A stretch of DNA of 51,522 nucleotides from RUG334 sp045599645 (GCA_045599645.1 JAZRWI010000105.1:1-51522); one strand, 5' to 3'. Counted from the first letter of the stretch, positions 8,571 to 16,982 are shown. Notes: generated from the sequence alone by a model not told the origin. A program made the numbers and translations.

Positions 8571-9422
8571 ATGCGCTATTCGTTTTACGGTGATACAAAC
8601 GTTGGAAAAGTGCGTGACCACAATGAAGATGCCTTCCTGACATCTGATACCTTTGTTTTTGGCATGGTTTCGGATGGGATGGGCGGTCTGGCAGCCGGCG
8701 AAGTTGCTTCACAGACCACTAAGGAAAGCGTTCTGACTACATTTGAAAATGCAAAGCCAGAGGATTCATTAACTCATATTGTTAATGAAGCAATAACTCT
8801 TGCAAATACCAATGTTCGCAAGGTTCAGCGTGAAAAGCCTGAAGCAAACGGAATGGGTTGCACATGCGTTTTGCTGGCCTTCAGGAAAAATGACTACTGC
8901 ATAGGCTATGTTGGTGACAGCCGTATCTATCGCTATAGAGATAATACCCTTAAACAGCTTACCACTGACCATTCTTATGTTGAAGAACTCTTCAGACGTG
9001 GTTTGATCAAAGAAGAAGAAAAAGCCAATCATCCATATAAGAATTCAATCACAAGATATGTTGGTCATGAAGACAAGATTGAAGTTGATTTATCTACAGG
9101 TGCTTTGAAACCTGGTGATAGATTCATCCTTTGCTCTGATGGTCTGCACGGTGAAGTTACTGACGAGCAGATGGCAGCAATCCTTCGTGATAACATGAAT
9201 CCACAGGAATGCATACAGAAGCTTATTCAGGCTGCTTTAGACCACGGTGGAAAGGATAACGTCTCTGTTGTCTTGGGTTGTGTTGAAAAGGATTTAGATG
9301 AAATATCCTCAGGCAAGCTTAACGGTGAAATCGTTCATAAAAAGAAATCAAAGAAAAAACAGAGCTTGTTTAAGAGATTTCTTGCCTTATTCATCCGTGA
9401 TGAAGATAAGGAAGATGAATAA
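8571..9422 (+). CDS. PP2C-family Ser/Thr protein phosphatase
   Basis: 283 residues. Metal-binding motifs of the PPM/PP2C family are all visible: RDHNEDAF (Asp16-Asp20), SDGMGG (Asp35), VGDSRIYRYR, LCSDGL and GGKDNVSVV. A lysine-rich tail (about 255-283) follows the domain, with no membrane segment, so it is cytoplasmic and could touch the membrane by charge. It starts 11 bases after the kinase with ribosome site GGGGG and ends at a strong terminator, completing a three-gene operon. By analogy with PstP/PrpC next to PknB-type kinases, it should remove the phosphates placed by the neighbouring kinase. Confidence 0.95.
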   Translation: MRYSFYGDTNVGKVRDHNEDAFLTSDTFVFGMVSDGMGGLAAGEVASQTTKESVLTTFENAKPEDSLTHIVNEAITLANTNVRKVQREKPEANGMGCTCVLLAFRKNDYCIGYVGDSRIYRYRDNTLKQLTTDHSYVEELFRRGLIKEEEKANHPYKNSITRYVGHEDKIEVDLSTGALKPGDRFILCSDGLHGEVTDEQMAAILRDNMNPQECIQKLIQAALDHGGKDNVSVVLGCVEKDLDEISSGKLNGEIVHKKKSKKKQSLFKRFLALFIRDEDKEDE

Positions 9423-9430
9423 AATTTAAC

Positions 9431-9465
9431 AATAAAAAAGCCGCCTTAAAGGCGGCTTTTTTATT
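9431..9465. terminator. Bidirectional terminator between convergent signalling genes
   Basis: AATAAAAAAGCCGCC (9431-9445) pairs perfectly with GGCGGCTTTTTTATT (9451-9465) around a TTAAA loop. With A and T tracts on both sides it can end both the PP2C operon (+) and the cNMP/ATPase gene (-). Confidence 0.92.
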
Positions 9466-9469
9466 GCTT

Positions 9470-10681
9470 TTATAATCCGAGAACTTCTTTGAAGAGAGCA
9501 AACATGCTCCAGGTCCCGGAGTCTGTATTTTCACCGGCAATGCTGGCACAGATCTGACGCATAGAGGCCAGTATTCCTGAACCATCACTGCTCTTTGCAA
9601 GAACAAATGGAACCCCTTTATTTACTGATGGAACAACGATTTCGCCTTCTGAAGGTATGAAATAGCTGATCGCGTATCTCAGTGATTTTTCAACCTTTGC
9701 TGGTTCCAGACCAAGAGATTTGAACGCACGGTTAAGAATTACCTTAACCTTTTCTCTAGGTATTTTCAGGCGTTGGAATAAATCAAGAAGAATCTTGGTG
9801 TTCTTGATAAATGTCAATTCCATAGTCATAACCAGCATAATCAGGCTGCTCATGTCTAATATCTTGAGTTCCATGTCTGTGAGCTGATTGCAGGTATCAA
9901 TGATTATATAATCATACTGTGGACGCAGCAGTTCAATAATCTTTTCAACAAGCTCCGGCTTGATTGTTTCAGCTAATTCAGGGACTGGTGGTGAAAGAAG
10001 AACCTTAAGACCTGACTGGTGCAGAGTCAGTTGTTCTTCAATATTAGCCAGCTTTAATGATTTTTTCCCAACCAGCTTATGTATATTTTTAGTGCTGTTT
10101 AAGCCCAATAGAATGGCCTGATCACCAAATGCAAGGTTCAAGTCAATCAATACAACACGCTTTTTCCAGAATCTTGCAAGCATACAGGCAATATTAGCTG
10201 AAATTACAGATTTACCAGCGCCGCCTTTAACGTTAAAGAAGGTGATGACACGTGCCGGCTGACCTTTATGCTTGGTTTCTTCAAGAAGGAGGGTTGCCCT
10301 TCTTGTGTAGCTGTCTCTGGATTCCTTTGCAAAGCCTTGATACAAGCCTACAAGTCTAAGATATTCATCCTTTGGGATGAACATCAACTGGAATTCCTGA
10401 TAGCCAATAAGTGTAGCAAGTGCCTTTGTACCGTTAAGGATTTCTACTTCACCGTAAAAATCACCTGGGTCAAGATTAAAGAGGGTTTTGGGTTCGCCTG
10501 CATAGTTTTTTAAAACTGAAAGCTGACCTTCAACTACCAGAATTAATTCTTTTATGGCTTCTCGTTCTATAAGGATTTTTGTACCAGAAGTATATTTCTG
10601 GAAACGACATCGCTTGCTCAGCTTTTCTAATTCGCGAGTTGGCAATGTACTGAAAAACGAAAAATTTTTAAGATTAATCAT
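9470..10681 (-). CDS. Cyclic-nucleotide-binding domain fused to CpaE/MinD-like ATPase
   Basis: 403 residues. Residues 5-120 form a cNMP-binding beta roll of the CAP/Crp type, with the phosphate-cassette GE at 77-78 but TKALAT where the cAMP-contacting Arg is usual, so ligand binding is doubtful. Residues 143-380 are a ParA/MinD-type ATPase with an intact deviant Walker A, KGGAGKS (Lys152 and Lys157), then VVLIDLNLAFGD, which resembles the CpaE version. It is convergent with, and structurally parallel to, the FHA/CpaE-like protein: same ATPase type, different N-terminal sensor. The start has AGGGGA upstream. Likely role is spatial placement of a pilus, secretion or motility machine under sensor control (inference). 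Confidence 0.88.
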   Translation of the reverse strand: MINLKNFSFFSTLPTRELEKLSKRCRFQKYTSGTKILIEREAIKELILVVEGQLSVLKNYAGEPKTLFNLDPGDFYGEVEILNGTKALATLIGYQEFQLMFIPKDEYLRLVGLYQGFAKESRDSYTRRATLLLEETKHKGQPARVITFFNVKGGAGKSVISANIACMLARFWKKRVVLIDLNLAFGDQAILLGLNSTKNIHKLVGKKSLKLANIEEQLTLHQSGLKVLLSPPVPELAETIKPELVEKIIELLRPQYDYIIIDTCNQLTDMELKILDMSSLIMLVMTMELTFIKNTKILLDLFQRLKIPREKVKVILNRAFKSLGLEPAKVEKSLRYAISYFIPSEGEIVVPSVNKGVPFVLAKSSDGSGILASMRQICASIAGENTDSGTWSMFALFKEVLGL

Positions 10682-10713
10682 GATTTTTCCCCTGAAAGGC
10701 GGTCGTTGATAAT

Positions 10714-10742
10714 ATTCTACACGAAGGTAGCCATTATTACAA
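10714..10742 (-). promoter_or_regulatory. Promoter of the cNMP/ATPase gene
   Basis: Minus strand: TTGTAA (10737-10742), 17-base spacer, TAGAAT (10714-10719), preceded by GTG. Confidence 0.55.
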
Positions 10743-10927
10743 GTTTATTAATAGGACTTTGCGTTAATTCTCGTTAACGGGAAACTAATTAAAATCAAAA
10801 ATGAATACTTAAAATGATGATTAAAATTTATTGAGAAATGGTTAGATTGTGTACATTTTTTGTTAAAAATTGTAAACTTTTTTTGAGAAATAAGGTATGA
10901 TAGTAAGCAACATATTAGGGGGAAAAT

Positions 10928-12268
10928 ATGAGAAATTTTTCTTACAAATCATTGGCTGCTATATTGGCTTGCTCAATACTTGCAACGCCAATTTGGGCTA
11001 ATAATCCTTTCGACGATGCAACTGTTACTGTTGAATCGTCTTCTACTAGTGAATCAGAACAGGTAGCTGAAACTGCAACAAGTGAAGACTCTGAAGCAGA
11101 AGTTAAAGCCGCTGCTGCAGCTACAGTTAAGTCTGAAAAGAAGGAAGGCATCATCACTGCAGAAGCTTTGAACGTTCGTAATGCTCCTTGGGGTGATGTT
11201 CTTGGCACCATTCACAAAAACGATAAGGTTCAGATTACCGGCACCATGGGTGACTGGTATATTATCGATTATAACGGAAAAACCGGTTATATTTACAGCA
11301 GCTGGGTTACCACTGATGACAAGCAGGGTATCACAAAGGCCACCTATGGCACTGTTGTAAGCGGTCAGAATTTAAGCATTCGCAGAGTTCCATCTGGTGA
11401 CGTTATTGGCGAATACGAACCAGGCACAAAGGTTTATATCCTTGGCGAAGTTGGCGAATGGTATAAGATTAAATACAATAACAACGAAGCTTTTGTATTG
11501 AAGAAATACGTTGATGTTACCGGTAAGGTAGCAACATCTACACCAGCAGCTACTTCAACAAGTGGTAGCTTCACTAAGTTCACTGGGTACTGCACTGCAA
11601 GCACATTGAATGTAAGAGCCAGCGGCTGGGGCACTGTAGTTGGCTATCTTTACAACGGAAACAGCGTTACTATTACAGGTGAAGACGGTGACTGGTATAA
11701 GTGCGATTTCAAGGGCACTACCAGATATGTTTCCAAAAAGTATATTTCAAAGACTAAACCTACTGGAAGCTCTTCTAGCTCTTCTTCTAGCAATAATTAC
11801 AGCAATGCTGGCAGCTCAAGCGCTACTGGTAATGCAAGCTCCGCTAAGTCCGGCACTCTTCAGGAAAATATCGTAAATTGTGCCAGAGCTCTTGTTGGTA
11901 GCACTAATTTCAGAGGTAGCGATGTTTCTGGTGGTAGACTTGCTTGTGCTAAGGTTGCTACTACAGCTCTTAAGAATGCTGGCGCACTTGATAGCGTTGT
12001 TCTCAACTGTCGCAGCGCAGTTAAGAATCTTAAGGCAAAAGGCTGGGTCGAAGTTTCCGTTCCACCATATCAGGAAGGCGACGTAATTACATGGAAGACC
12101 TATGACTACACTGGCGACGGTGTTAAGGACGAAGATACTCATATCGGTATCATCCTCAAAGAAGGTAATACCTACAAAGCTATGAATAACTCTTCTTCTT
12201 TAAGAACTCCTCGTATCAGCGAAATTAATATCGCTCCAATTTCAAGAGTTCTTAGAAAAGTCAACTGA
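10928..12268 (+). CDS. Exported protein with three SH3b domains and a Cys/His peptidase-like C-terminus
   Basis: 446 residues, signal peptide 1-24 (ending IWA). A Ser/Glu/Ala-rich spacer is followed by three bacterial SH3 domains at about 77-137, 139-199 and 214-276, each with the LNVR/LSIR and GDWY/GEWY signatures of peptidoglycan binding. A Ser/Asn linker (277-308) leads to a C-terminal domain with Cys340 (LACAKVATTALKNAG) and His405 (DEDTHIGIIL). This Cys/His layout matches NlpC/P60- or CHAP-like amidases, though the sequence is divergent. Likely a cell-wall hydrolase or wall-bound regulator. Ribosome site AGGGGGA. It leads a three-gene run of exported proteins. Confidence 0.82.
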   Translation: MRNFSYKSLAAILACSILATPIWANNPFDDATVTVESSSTSESEQVAETATSEDSEAEVKAAAAATVKSEKKEGIITAEALNVRNAPWGDVLGTIHKNDKVQITGTMGDWYIIDYNGKTGYIYSSWVTTDDKQGITKATYGTVVSGQNLSIRRVPSGDVIGEYEPGTKVYILGEVGEWYKIKYNNNEAFVLKKYVDVTGKVATSTPAATSTSGSFTKFTGYCTASTLNVRASGWGTVVGYLYNGNSVTITGEDGDWYKCDFKGTTRYVSKKYISKTKPTGSSSSSSSSNNYSNAGSSSATGNASSAKSGTLQENIVNCARALVGSTNFRGSDVSGGRLACAKVATTALKNAGALDSVVLNCRSAVKNLKAKGWVEVSVPPYQEGDVITWKTYDYTGDGVKDEDTHIGIILKEGNTYKAMNNSSSLRTPRISEINIAPISRVLRKVN

Positions 12269-12277
12269 GGGTTCTAA

Positions 12278-13279
12278 ATGAAATCAATTTCTCTTCTATG
12301 TGTTGCTGCTATCCTGGGTCTGGCACCAATATGCCAGGCTCAGTCCTGGAGTCTTGAATACGGAACCGAAGAAGGCAAGGTAGCCTATTTCAATAGCAAA
12401 AATACCCCCGATTTTGCTGAAGATGCTCCTTATGGCCCATTGGCCTTCAGAGTATATGGCGATAAGCTTTGGGTTCTTGATTCTATTGCAGGTAAGCTTA
12501 CCCAGTTTGACAATGCTGGTAAGGCTTTAAAAACTATAGTTGTTCCTGGTCTTGAAGGCTTTAAGCTTCTTGAAGACTTTGCCCTTGATGGTGATGATCC
12601 TAATAATCCTGACGCAGTCTGGATTGCTAATGCTGCTGATGTTCTTGTTCGCAAGATATCTGTTGCTGATGGCAAGGTTCTTTACCAGCTTGAAGGCAAT
12701 GGAACCGAAGAGGGAAAATTCGGCCAGATTCATCAGCTTGAAACTGATGCTGGCGGAAGAGTATATGTTGCTGATATAGCAAAGAATAAGATTTCTGTTT
12801 TCTCAGCAACAGGCACTTTCCAGAGAGAATATATCTGGCAGAATTCCGGTCTTTTCGTTGATAAGTATGCTAATCTGCATCAGCTTTATTACACAGAAAA
12901 GAGCGGCTATTCACATCAGGTATTTTCTTCTAAAGGCCAGCTGATTTCCAATACTCATCTTGGCTTTAACAAGAATACCAATGCAAAGATTATTAACGTT
13001 GAAGATAACGGTTCAATCATAATGTCTATGGTTCCGGAAGAAGGCTTCAAAGGCGTTCTTAATATCGTAAAGGTTAATAAATTCGGTTCTGTTCTTGAAA
13101 CTGCAGAGTTTATCCTTCCTTCTTCAATGAATAGATACATTGATGTAAACGAAGGCAGACTCTTTGTTGCTGAAGCAGATTTCGAAACTGCTCCCGATAC
13201 AAAATTCTTTGTAAAACCACAGAAGTGGGCTGAAAAAAAGGCTCCTGCTGCCAATAATGAAGGAGCTAAGAATGAATAA
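12278..13279 (+). CDS. Exported NHL/propeller-like protein
   Basis: 333 residues, signal peptide about 1-21 (ICQA). Repeated strands of the type (L)WVLDSIAGKLTQFD and VYVADIAKNKISVFS, spaced about 45-60 residues, are the NHL/six-bladed propeller pattern. The C-terminus is Lys/Ala/Asn-rich and unstructured. It begins 9 bases after the SH3b gene stop and overlaps the next gene by 8 bases, so the three are co-transcribed and probably coupled in translation. Propellers of this kind bind proteins or glycans; no catalytic residues are visible. Related in type to the downstream gene and to the NHL/TPR protein ending at 45579. Confidence 0.78.
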   Translation: MKSISLLCVAAILGLAPICQAQSWSLEYGTEEGKVAYFNSKNTPDFAEDAPYGPLAFRVYGDKLWVLDSIAGKLTQFDNAGKALKTIVVPGLEGFKLLEDFALDGDDPNNPDAVWIANAADVLVRKISVADGKVLYQLEGNGTEEGKFGQIHQLETDAGGRVYVADIAKNKISVFSATGTFQREYIWQNSGLFVDKYANLHQLYYTEKSGYSHQVFSSKGQLISNTHLGFNKNTNAKIINVEDNGSIIMSMVPEEGFKGVLNIVKVNKFGSVLETAEFILPSSMNRYIDVNEGRLFVAEADFETAPDTKFFVKPQKWAEKKAPAANNEGAKNE

Positions 13280-14102
13280 AATACTAAGATTTGTATTGGT
13301 TGTATTTATGGCTCTTTGTATGGCATCAACTGCTTCTGCAGAAGATGTAACCCGCAATGTAATTGCACAGGTTCCTGAAGATATTGCTTCTTGTCTCATC
13401 GGTATCAGAGTTTACCAGAATATGGCCTATATAATGGGCACCAATGGTAAATACATTACTGTTGACCTGGGCAATGGTGATGTTACTAGCTATAAGCTTG
13501 AAGCAGAAGATATCATTGATTTTGACGTTGTTGTAGGAAAGATTATTTATCTTGATTCAGACGGAAAAATCGGCGGTCACGCATTTCCTGCATGGCCAAA
13601 GGGGCCTTACAATGCTTGCCGTATTGATGCCTGTGATCAGGGTGCTATTCTTTCAGGCGGTGCCAATGCTATTTTCCTGGCAAAGACTGCTACTACAACA
13701 GTTGAAATTCCTGATATGAATATATGTCTTCCAATCGCTAAAGGCTTCATCTGGACAATGGAATATGGTCAGGATAAGCGTTGGGAAGCCAGCCTTTACG
13801 ACTGCTTCGGTAACCTTATGAGCAATATTTACAAGTTCGGTGAACAGTTCCAGCCAACAAATGTTGAAATCGGACCAGAAGGCATGGAAGGCGAAATGCT
13901 TGTTTCTGCTAATGAAGGCAATACCAGAACCTTAGCTCTTATTGCCAATAATGCCAGAATGTTCTGGAAGATAAACGGACCTGATAAGGTTTGCCCAAGA
14001 GACGTGGCTTTTGACCGTGATGACCACCTGGTTGTTCTCGAAGAAAACGACAAGAACCAAATCCAGCTAACCCGTCTCACCTTCATCATCCCCGAAGGCT
14101 GA
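13272..14102 (+). CDS. Exported propeller-like protein, coupled to upstream gene
   Basis: 276 residues counted from the ATG at 13272, which has GAAGGAG 8 bases upstream and overlaps the previous stop; the longer in-frame start at 13257 lacks a site. Signal peptide about 1-23 (STASA). The rest is beta-rich with blade-like repeats (GIRVYQNMAYIMGTNGKY, FDVVVGKIIYLDSDGK, RDVAFDRDDHLVVLEENDKN), similar in style to the upstream propeller but shorter, perhaps a five- or six-bladed relative. No enzyme motif. The ATGA-type overlap suggests a fixed ratio with its partner. Function unknown. Confidence 0.75.
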   Translation: MNKILRFVLVVFMALCMASTASAEDVTRNVIAQVPEDIASCLIGIRVYQNMAYIMGTNGKYITVDLGNGDVTSYKLEAEDIIDFDVVVGKIIYLDSDGKIGGHAFPAWPKGPYNACRIDACDQGAILSGGANAIFLAKTATTTVEIPDMNICLPIAKGFIWTMEYGQDKRWEASLYDCFGNLMSNIYKFGEQFQPTNVEIGPEGMEGEMLVSANEGNTRTLALIANNARMFWKINGPDKVCPRDVAFDRDDHLVVLEENDKNQIQLTRLTFIIPEG

Positions 14103-14151
14103 TAAAATCACAAAACTTGCTTCCCCTCTTTTGTAAAGCGTGAAATAATTT

Positions 14152-14214
14152 AACCCCCCTTTGGGAAAGGGTGTAATAATTTGAACCCCCTTTGGGAAAG
14201 GGGGTAGGGGGGAT
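14152..14214. repeat. GC-rich hairpin repeat, left flank of the DUF559 gene
   Basis: Two near copies of a CCCCCTTTGGGAAAGGG hairpin. The second (14185-14205) is a perfect stem ACCCCCTTT/AAAGGGGGT with a GGG loop, followed by AGGGGGGATTT. A related sequence in inverted orientation lies after the gene (14703-14735). Confidence 0.7.
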
Positions 14215-14237
14215 TTCTCATAATGCTTCTATAAAAC

Positions 14238-14636
14238 ATGATCCACTATAGCAAAAACAACAAAGCTTTATCAGATTCCCTTAGAACCAATATGACACCA
14301 GAAGAGAAAAAGCTTTGGTATCAATGTTTAAGATTGTTTCCAGTGAGGTTTAATAGGCAGAAAAGACTTGGAAATTATATAGCTGATTTTTATTGTCATA
14401 AAGCTAAACTTGTTATAGAACTTGATGGTGAGCAGCATTATGAAGAATCTGCGAAGGAATACGATGAAAATAGAACTGCATTTTTGAGTATATATGATAT
14501 CTTAGTTGTTCGCTATACCAATATTGAGTTACGTGCTAATTTCAAAGGTATTTGTGAAGATATAGAAAACATATTGAAGAAAAGGTTAAAGAAGTTTGGT
14601 TATGATGATAATTTGTGGGAAAGAAACCTCCCTTAG
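14238..14636 (+). CDS. DUF559 endonuclease-like protein (Vsr/restriction-endonuclease fold)
   Basis: 132 residues. The DUF559 pattern is clear: MTPEEKKLW near residue 19, FNRQKRLGNYIADFYC, then AKLVIELDGEQH, which holds the acidic residues and the Gln/His of the PD-(D/E)xK-like active site. The C-terminal half is helical and basic. DUF559 proteins are related to very-short-patch repair nucleases, and a nicking role is assumed rather than shown. There is no clear ribosome site. The gene stands alone between inverted GC-rich hairpin repeats, a setting that suggests it arrived as a small mobile unit. Family call is secure; activity is inference. Confidence 0.9.
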   Translation: MIHYSKNNKALSDSLRTNMTPEEKKLWYQCLRLFPVRFNRQKRLGNYIADFYCHKAKLVIELDGEQHYEESAKEYDENRTAFLSIYDILVVRYTNIELRANFKGICEDIENILKKRLKKFGYDDNLWERNLP

Positions 14637-14702
14637 TCCCTCCTTAAGAGGCTGTCTAAAAACTCGATTTTATGCATTAAAAACAAGTTTCTTCTAAAAT
14701 CA

Positions 14703-14740
14703 AAACCCTCCCTACCCTCCCTTAAAAAGGGAGGTTTTTA
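14703..14740. repeat. GC-rich hairpin repeat, right flank of the DUF559 gene
   Basis: AAACCCTCCCTACCCTCCC followed by a perfect hairpin CCTCCCTT/AAGGGAGG (14716-14734) and TTTTT. Its reverse complement has the same order as the left flank: hairpin, then GGTAGGGnGGG, then a T run. It may also end transcription of the DUF559 gene. A weaker third block, CCTCCCTTAGTCCCTCCTTAAG, overlaps the gene end near 14628. Confidence 0.65.
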
Positions 14741-14807
14741 GGTTTGTTCATTGGGCATTTGGTTATGGCACTAAGTTGGTCGAAACAGTAGAAAACCAAA
14801 ACAAATA

Positions 14808-14951
14808 ATTATGCATTATGAATTATGCATTATGAATTATGCATTATGAATTATGAATTATGCATTATGAATTATGAATTATGCATTATGAATTATGAAT
14901 TATGAATTATGAATTATGCATTATGAATTATGAATTATGAATTATGCATTA
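14808..14951. repeat. 7-bp AT-rich tandem repeat, about 20 copies
   Basis: Units ATTATGA and ATTATGC alternate irregularly for 144 bases. The array runs into the end of the MFS gene and supplies its last codons and stop. Together with the DUF559 flank it accounts for the 305-base gap from 14637 to 14941; nothing else is visible there. Confidence 0.9.
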
Positions 14952-16201
14952 TTTTCGTTTTTTTGTAGGATTCTTACTTTGCCGAAGAAGTGATGATATA
15001 GGCAGCTGGCTGCGAAATAGGCTGTTGCTGCAATCAGAAGAGAGCTTGTATAGCCGTAGTTCTTGATAATGCTGCCGGAGAAGAACATTGCCAGCGCCCA
15101 TGCAAAATTCCATGACATGCTGTTAACAGCAGAGGCTCTTGCTCTTAAAGAACGTGGAATCATCTTCATCAGTATTTCCTGTTGAATCGGTGTGCAAAGA
15201 TTCATGAAAGCATTTCTAAATACAAAGCAGATTGAGCAGATTACAAAATTGTGTGTAAAAGCCATCCAGATCATGAATGGCAGAGACAGCATCTGCGATA
15301 AGACTACGCCTTTTACTAAGCCGGCGCGTTTTGACAGGAATGGTGAAAGCATTGCGCCAAGCGCTGTCCCGAACTGACCTATTGCAAAAATAGTTCCTAT
15401 TTCAGGAATTGATGCGTTACACCAGTCTTGGAAATAAAGATTGAAATAAGGAACAATCATACCGGCGCCAAATCCAATTAACAGATTTACAGAGCCGAAT
15501 TTTACCATCAGCCTTATAGGGCTTTCGTCCTGCTCATCATCAAGATAATCTTCGTAATTGTTTTTAACCTTTTTATTTTCTGCCGCAACTATCTTCATTT
15601 TATACGCAGGAATCAGGGTTAGAAGAATAAATATAACCCCGACCCAGAGCGAATATTGTATTCCCGTTGCTTCAGAGATATCCTGGGGAAAAGTATTTAC
15701 CAGAAGCTTTGGTAACCATCCTGCGAAGAAGCCTGAAACAATGCTTGTTGTCCAGGTGAGGCTTGAATTCAGGCTGAAAATATATGTTCTTTGTTTATCA
15801 TTGCTGTTTTCCTGTAAATAAGGCAATACAGAAACAAGAATTGCGCCAAGACCTGTTCCTGAGATGCATACAGCAAACAAAATAACAGGCATAGCCTGTG
15901 TCAGACAGATTATTGAGTATCCGACGGAAATACAGATTATACCTGTGATATACGTGCATTTTCTTGAGGTTTTGTCTGCAAGCCATCCTAAGGGCATAGA
16001 CATTAAAGCAGAGCACATGGTTTGCAGAGCCAGGATTCGACCTATTTCAGACTCGCTATAGCCTATTCCCCTGAGATAGAGGTTGAGCAGGACAGTGAAT
16101 ATACCGTAACCAATACCGTAAACAGCCTGAGCTAACAACAGGCTCTTTATTGCTGGTGAAAAGCTTTTCAATAAGGCTACAAGTTTATTCATAACACGCA
16201 T
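14942..16201 (-). CDS. MFS transporter
   Basis: 419 residues with about 12 hydrophobic helices in two halves joined by a charged loop near residues 205-235 (KVKNNYEDYLDDEQDE). The motif-A-like sequence MPLGWLADKTSRKC lies between helices 2 and 3, as in the major facilitator superfamily. Substrate cannot be told; drug or sugar efflux are both possible. Two close starts (MRVMNKL) lack a strong ribosome site. The C-terminus (NENNA) is encoded inside the tandem AT repeat, which may have replaced the original end. Confidence 0.88.
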   Translation of the reverse strand: MRVMNKLVALLKSFSPAIKSLLLAQAVYGIGYGIFTVLLNLYLRGIGYSESEIGRILALQTMCSALMSMPLGWLADKTSRKCTYITGIICISVGYSIICLTQAMPVILFAVCISGTGLGAILVSVLPYLQENSNDKQRTYIFSLNSSLTWTTSIVSGFFAGWLPKLLVNTFPQDISEATGIQYSLWVGVIFILLTLIPAYKMKIVAAENKKVKNNYEDYLDDEQDESPIRLMVKFGSVNLLIGFGAGMIVPYFNLYFQDWCNASIPEIGTIFAIGQFGTALGAMLSPFLSKRAGLVKGVVLSQMLSLPFMIWMAFTHNFVICSICFVFRNAFMNLCTPIQQEILMKMIPRSLRARASAVNSMSWNFAWALAMFFSGSIIKNYGYTSSLLIAATAYFAASCLYHHFFGKVRILQKNENNA

Positions 16202-16245
16202 AAATATAAGCGTTTTAAGGGGAAAGTCAACTTTTGGCAGAATCT

Positions 16246-16256
16246 TGTGATATAAT
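16246..16256 (+). promoter_or_regulatory. Extended -10 promoter, probably giving leaderless mRNA
   Basis: TGTGA (16246-16250) followed by a perfect TATAAT (16251-16256), with no good -35 box. The start ATG of the glycosylase is at 16263, about where transcription should begin, and no ribosome site precedes it. Confidence 0.55.
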
Positions 16257-16262
16257 TAAAAT

Positions 16263-16904
16263 ATGACAACAGAAATAGAGTCGTTGAATATTGCTAAGGT
16301 TAAGCGTGCATTAGGCAAGACAGATAAAAGGATGGCGGAGTTTTTGAAAATAGCGCCTGAATTTAATCTGGTGCCGCGTTCTTTCACGTCTGTTTATCAG
16401 GCACTTGTGGAATCCATAATAGCTCAGCAGCTCAGTGGTAAAGCTGCCAATTGCATTTTTAGAAGAGTCTGTAATTTATTCGGTTCCAATAATACTATAA
16501 AGCCCTTAGATATTTTCAGGGCCGAGGATGAGGAATTGCACAGTTTAGGCGTATCTGCACCTAAAATTAAGGCTATACGTGATTTAACAGATTTTGAGAT
16601 GAGTGGCAGACTGCCTTCATTAGAACAGCTGAACAAAATGGAAAATGAAGCTATTATTGAAACCCTTGTGAATATCAGAGGGGTAGGGCGCTGGACCGTC
16701 GAAATGCTGTTGATTTTCAAATTGGGGCGTGCTGACGTTATTTCCGGTAATGATTTAGGGTTGAGAAAAGGCTTTGCTATTGTTGAACGCACTTATCCGA
16801 CACTTCCGACTAGTGAAGAAATGCTTGCTCATGCTGAAAAGCACTGGAAGCCTTATCGCTCAGTTGCTTCCTGGTATCTGTGGCGGGCCTGTGAAGGTCT
16901 TTAA
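16263..16904 (+). CDS. alkA: DNA-3-methyladenine glycosylase II-like (HhH-GPD)
   Basis: 213 residues. Base-excision repair enzyme that removes alkylated purines. The helix-hairpin-helix LVNIRGVGRWTVEMLL spans about 135-150 and is followed by the catalytic Asp164 in SGNDLGLRKG, the normal spacing for AlkA/MPG-type HhH-GPD enzymes. The family signature ALVESIIAQQLSGKAA lies at 47-62. It lacks the N-terminal domain of E. coli AlkA and the FeS cluster of endonuclease III, like short bacterial AlkA forms. It is probably read from a leaderless transcript. The gene symbol is by family, not proven orthology. Confidence 0.9.
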   Translation: MTTEIESLNIAKVKRALGKTDKRMAEFLKIAPEFNLVPRSFTSVYQALVESIIAQQLSGKAANCIFRRVCNLFGSNNTIKPLDIFRAEDEELHSLGVSAPKIKAIRDLTDFEMSGRLPSLEQLNKMENEAIIETLVNIRGVGRWTVEMLLIFKLGRADVISGNDLGLRKGFAIVERTYPTLPTSEEMLAHAEKHWKPYRSVASWYLWRACEGL

Positions 16905-16923
16905 TCTAGAATTTGTTTGACGC

Positions 16924-16952
16924 TTTACTCAGAAAAAAAATTAGGTTAAAAT
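16924..16952 (+). promoter_or_regulatory. Promoter of the DUF4258 gene
   Basis: TTTACT (16924-16929), 17-base spacer, TAAAAT (16947-16952), 31 bases before the start. Confidence 0.5.
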
Positions 16953-16982
16953 AAATATATAAAAACAGAGGAACTACTTATT

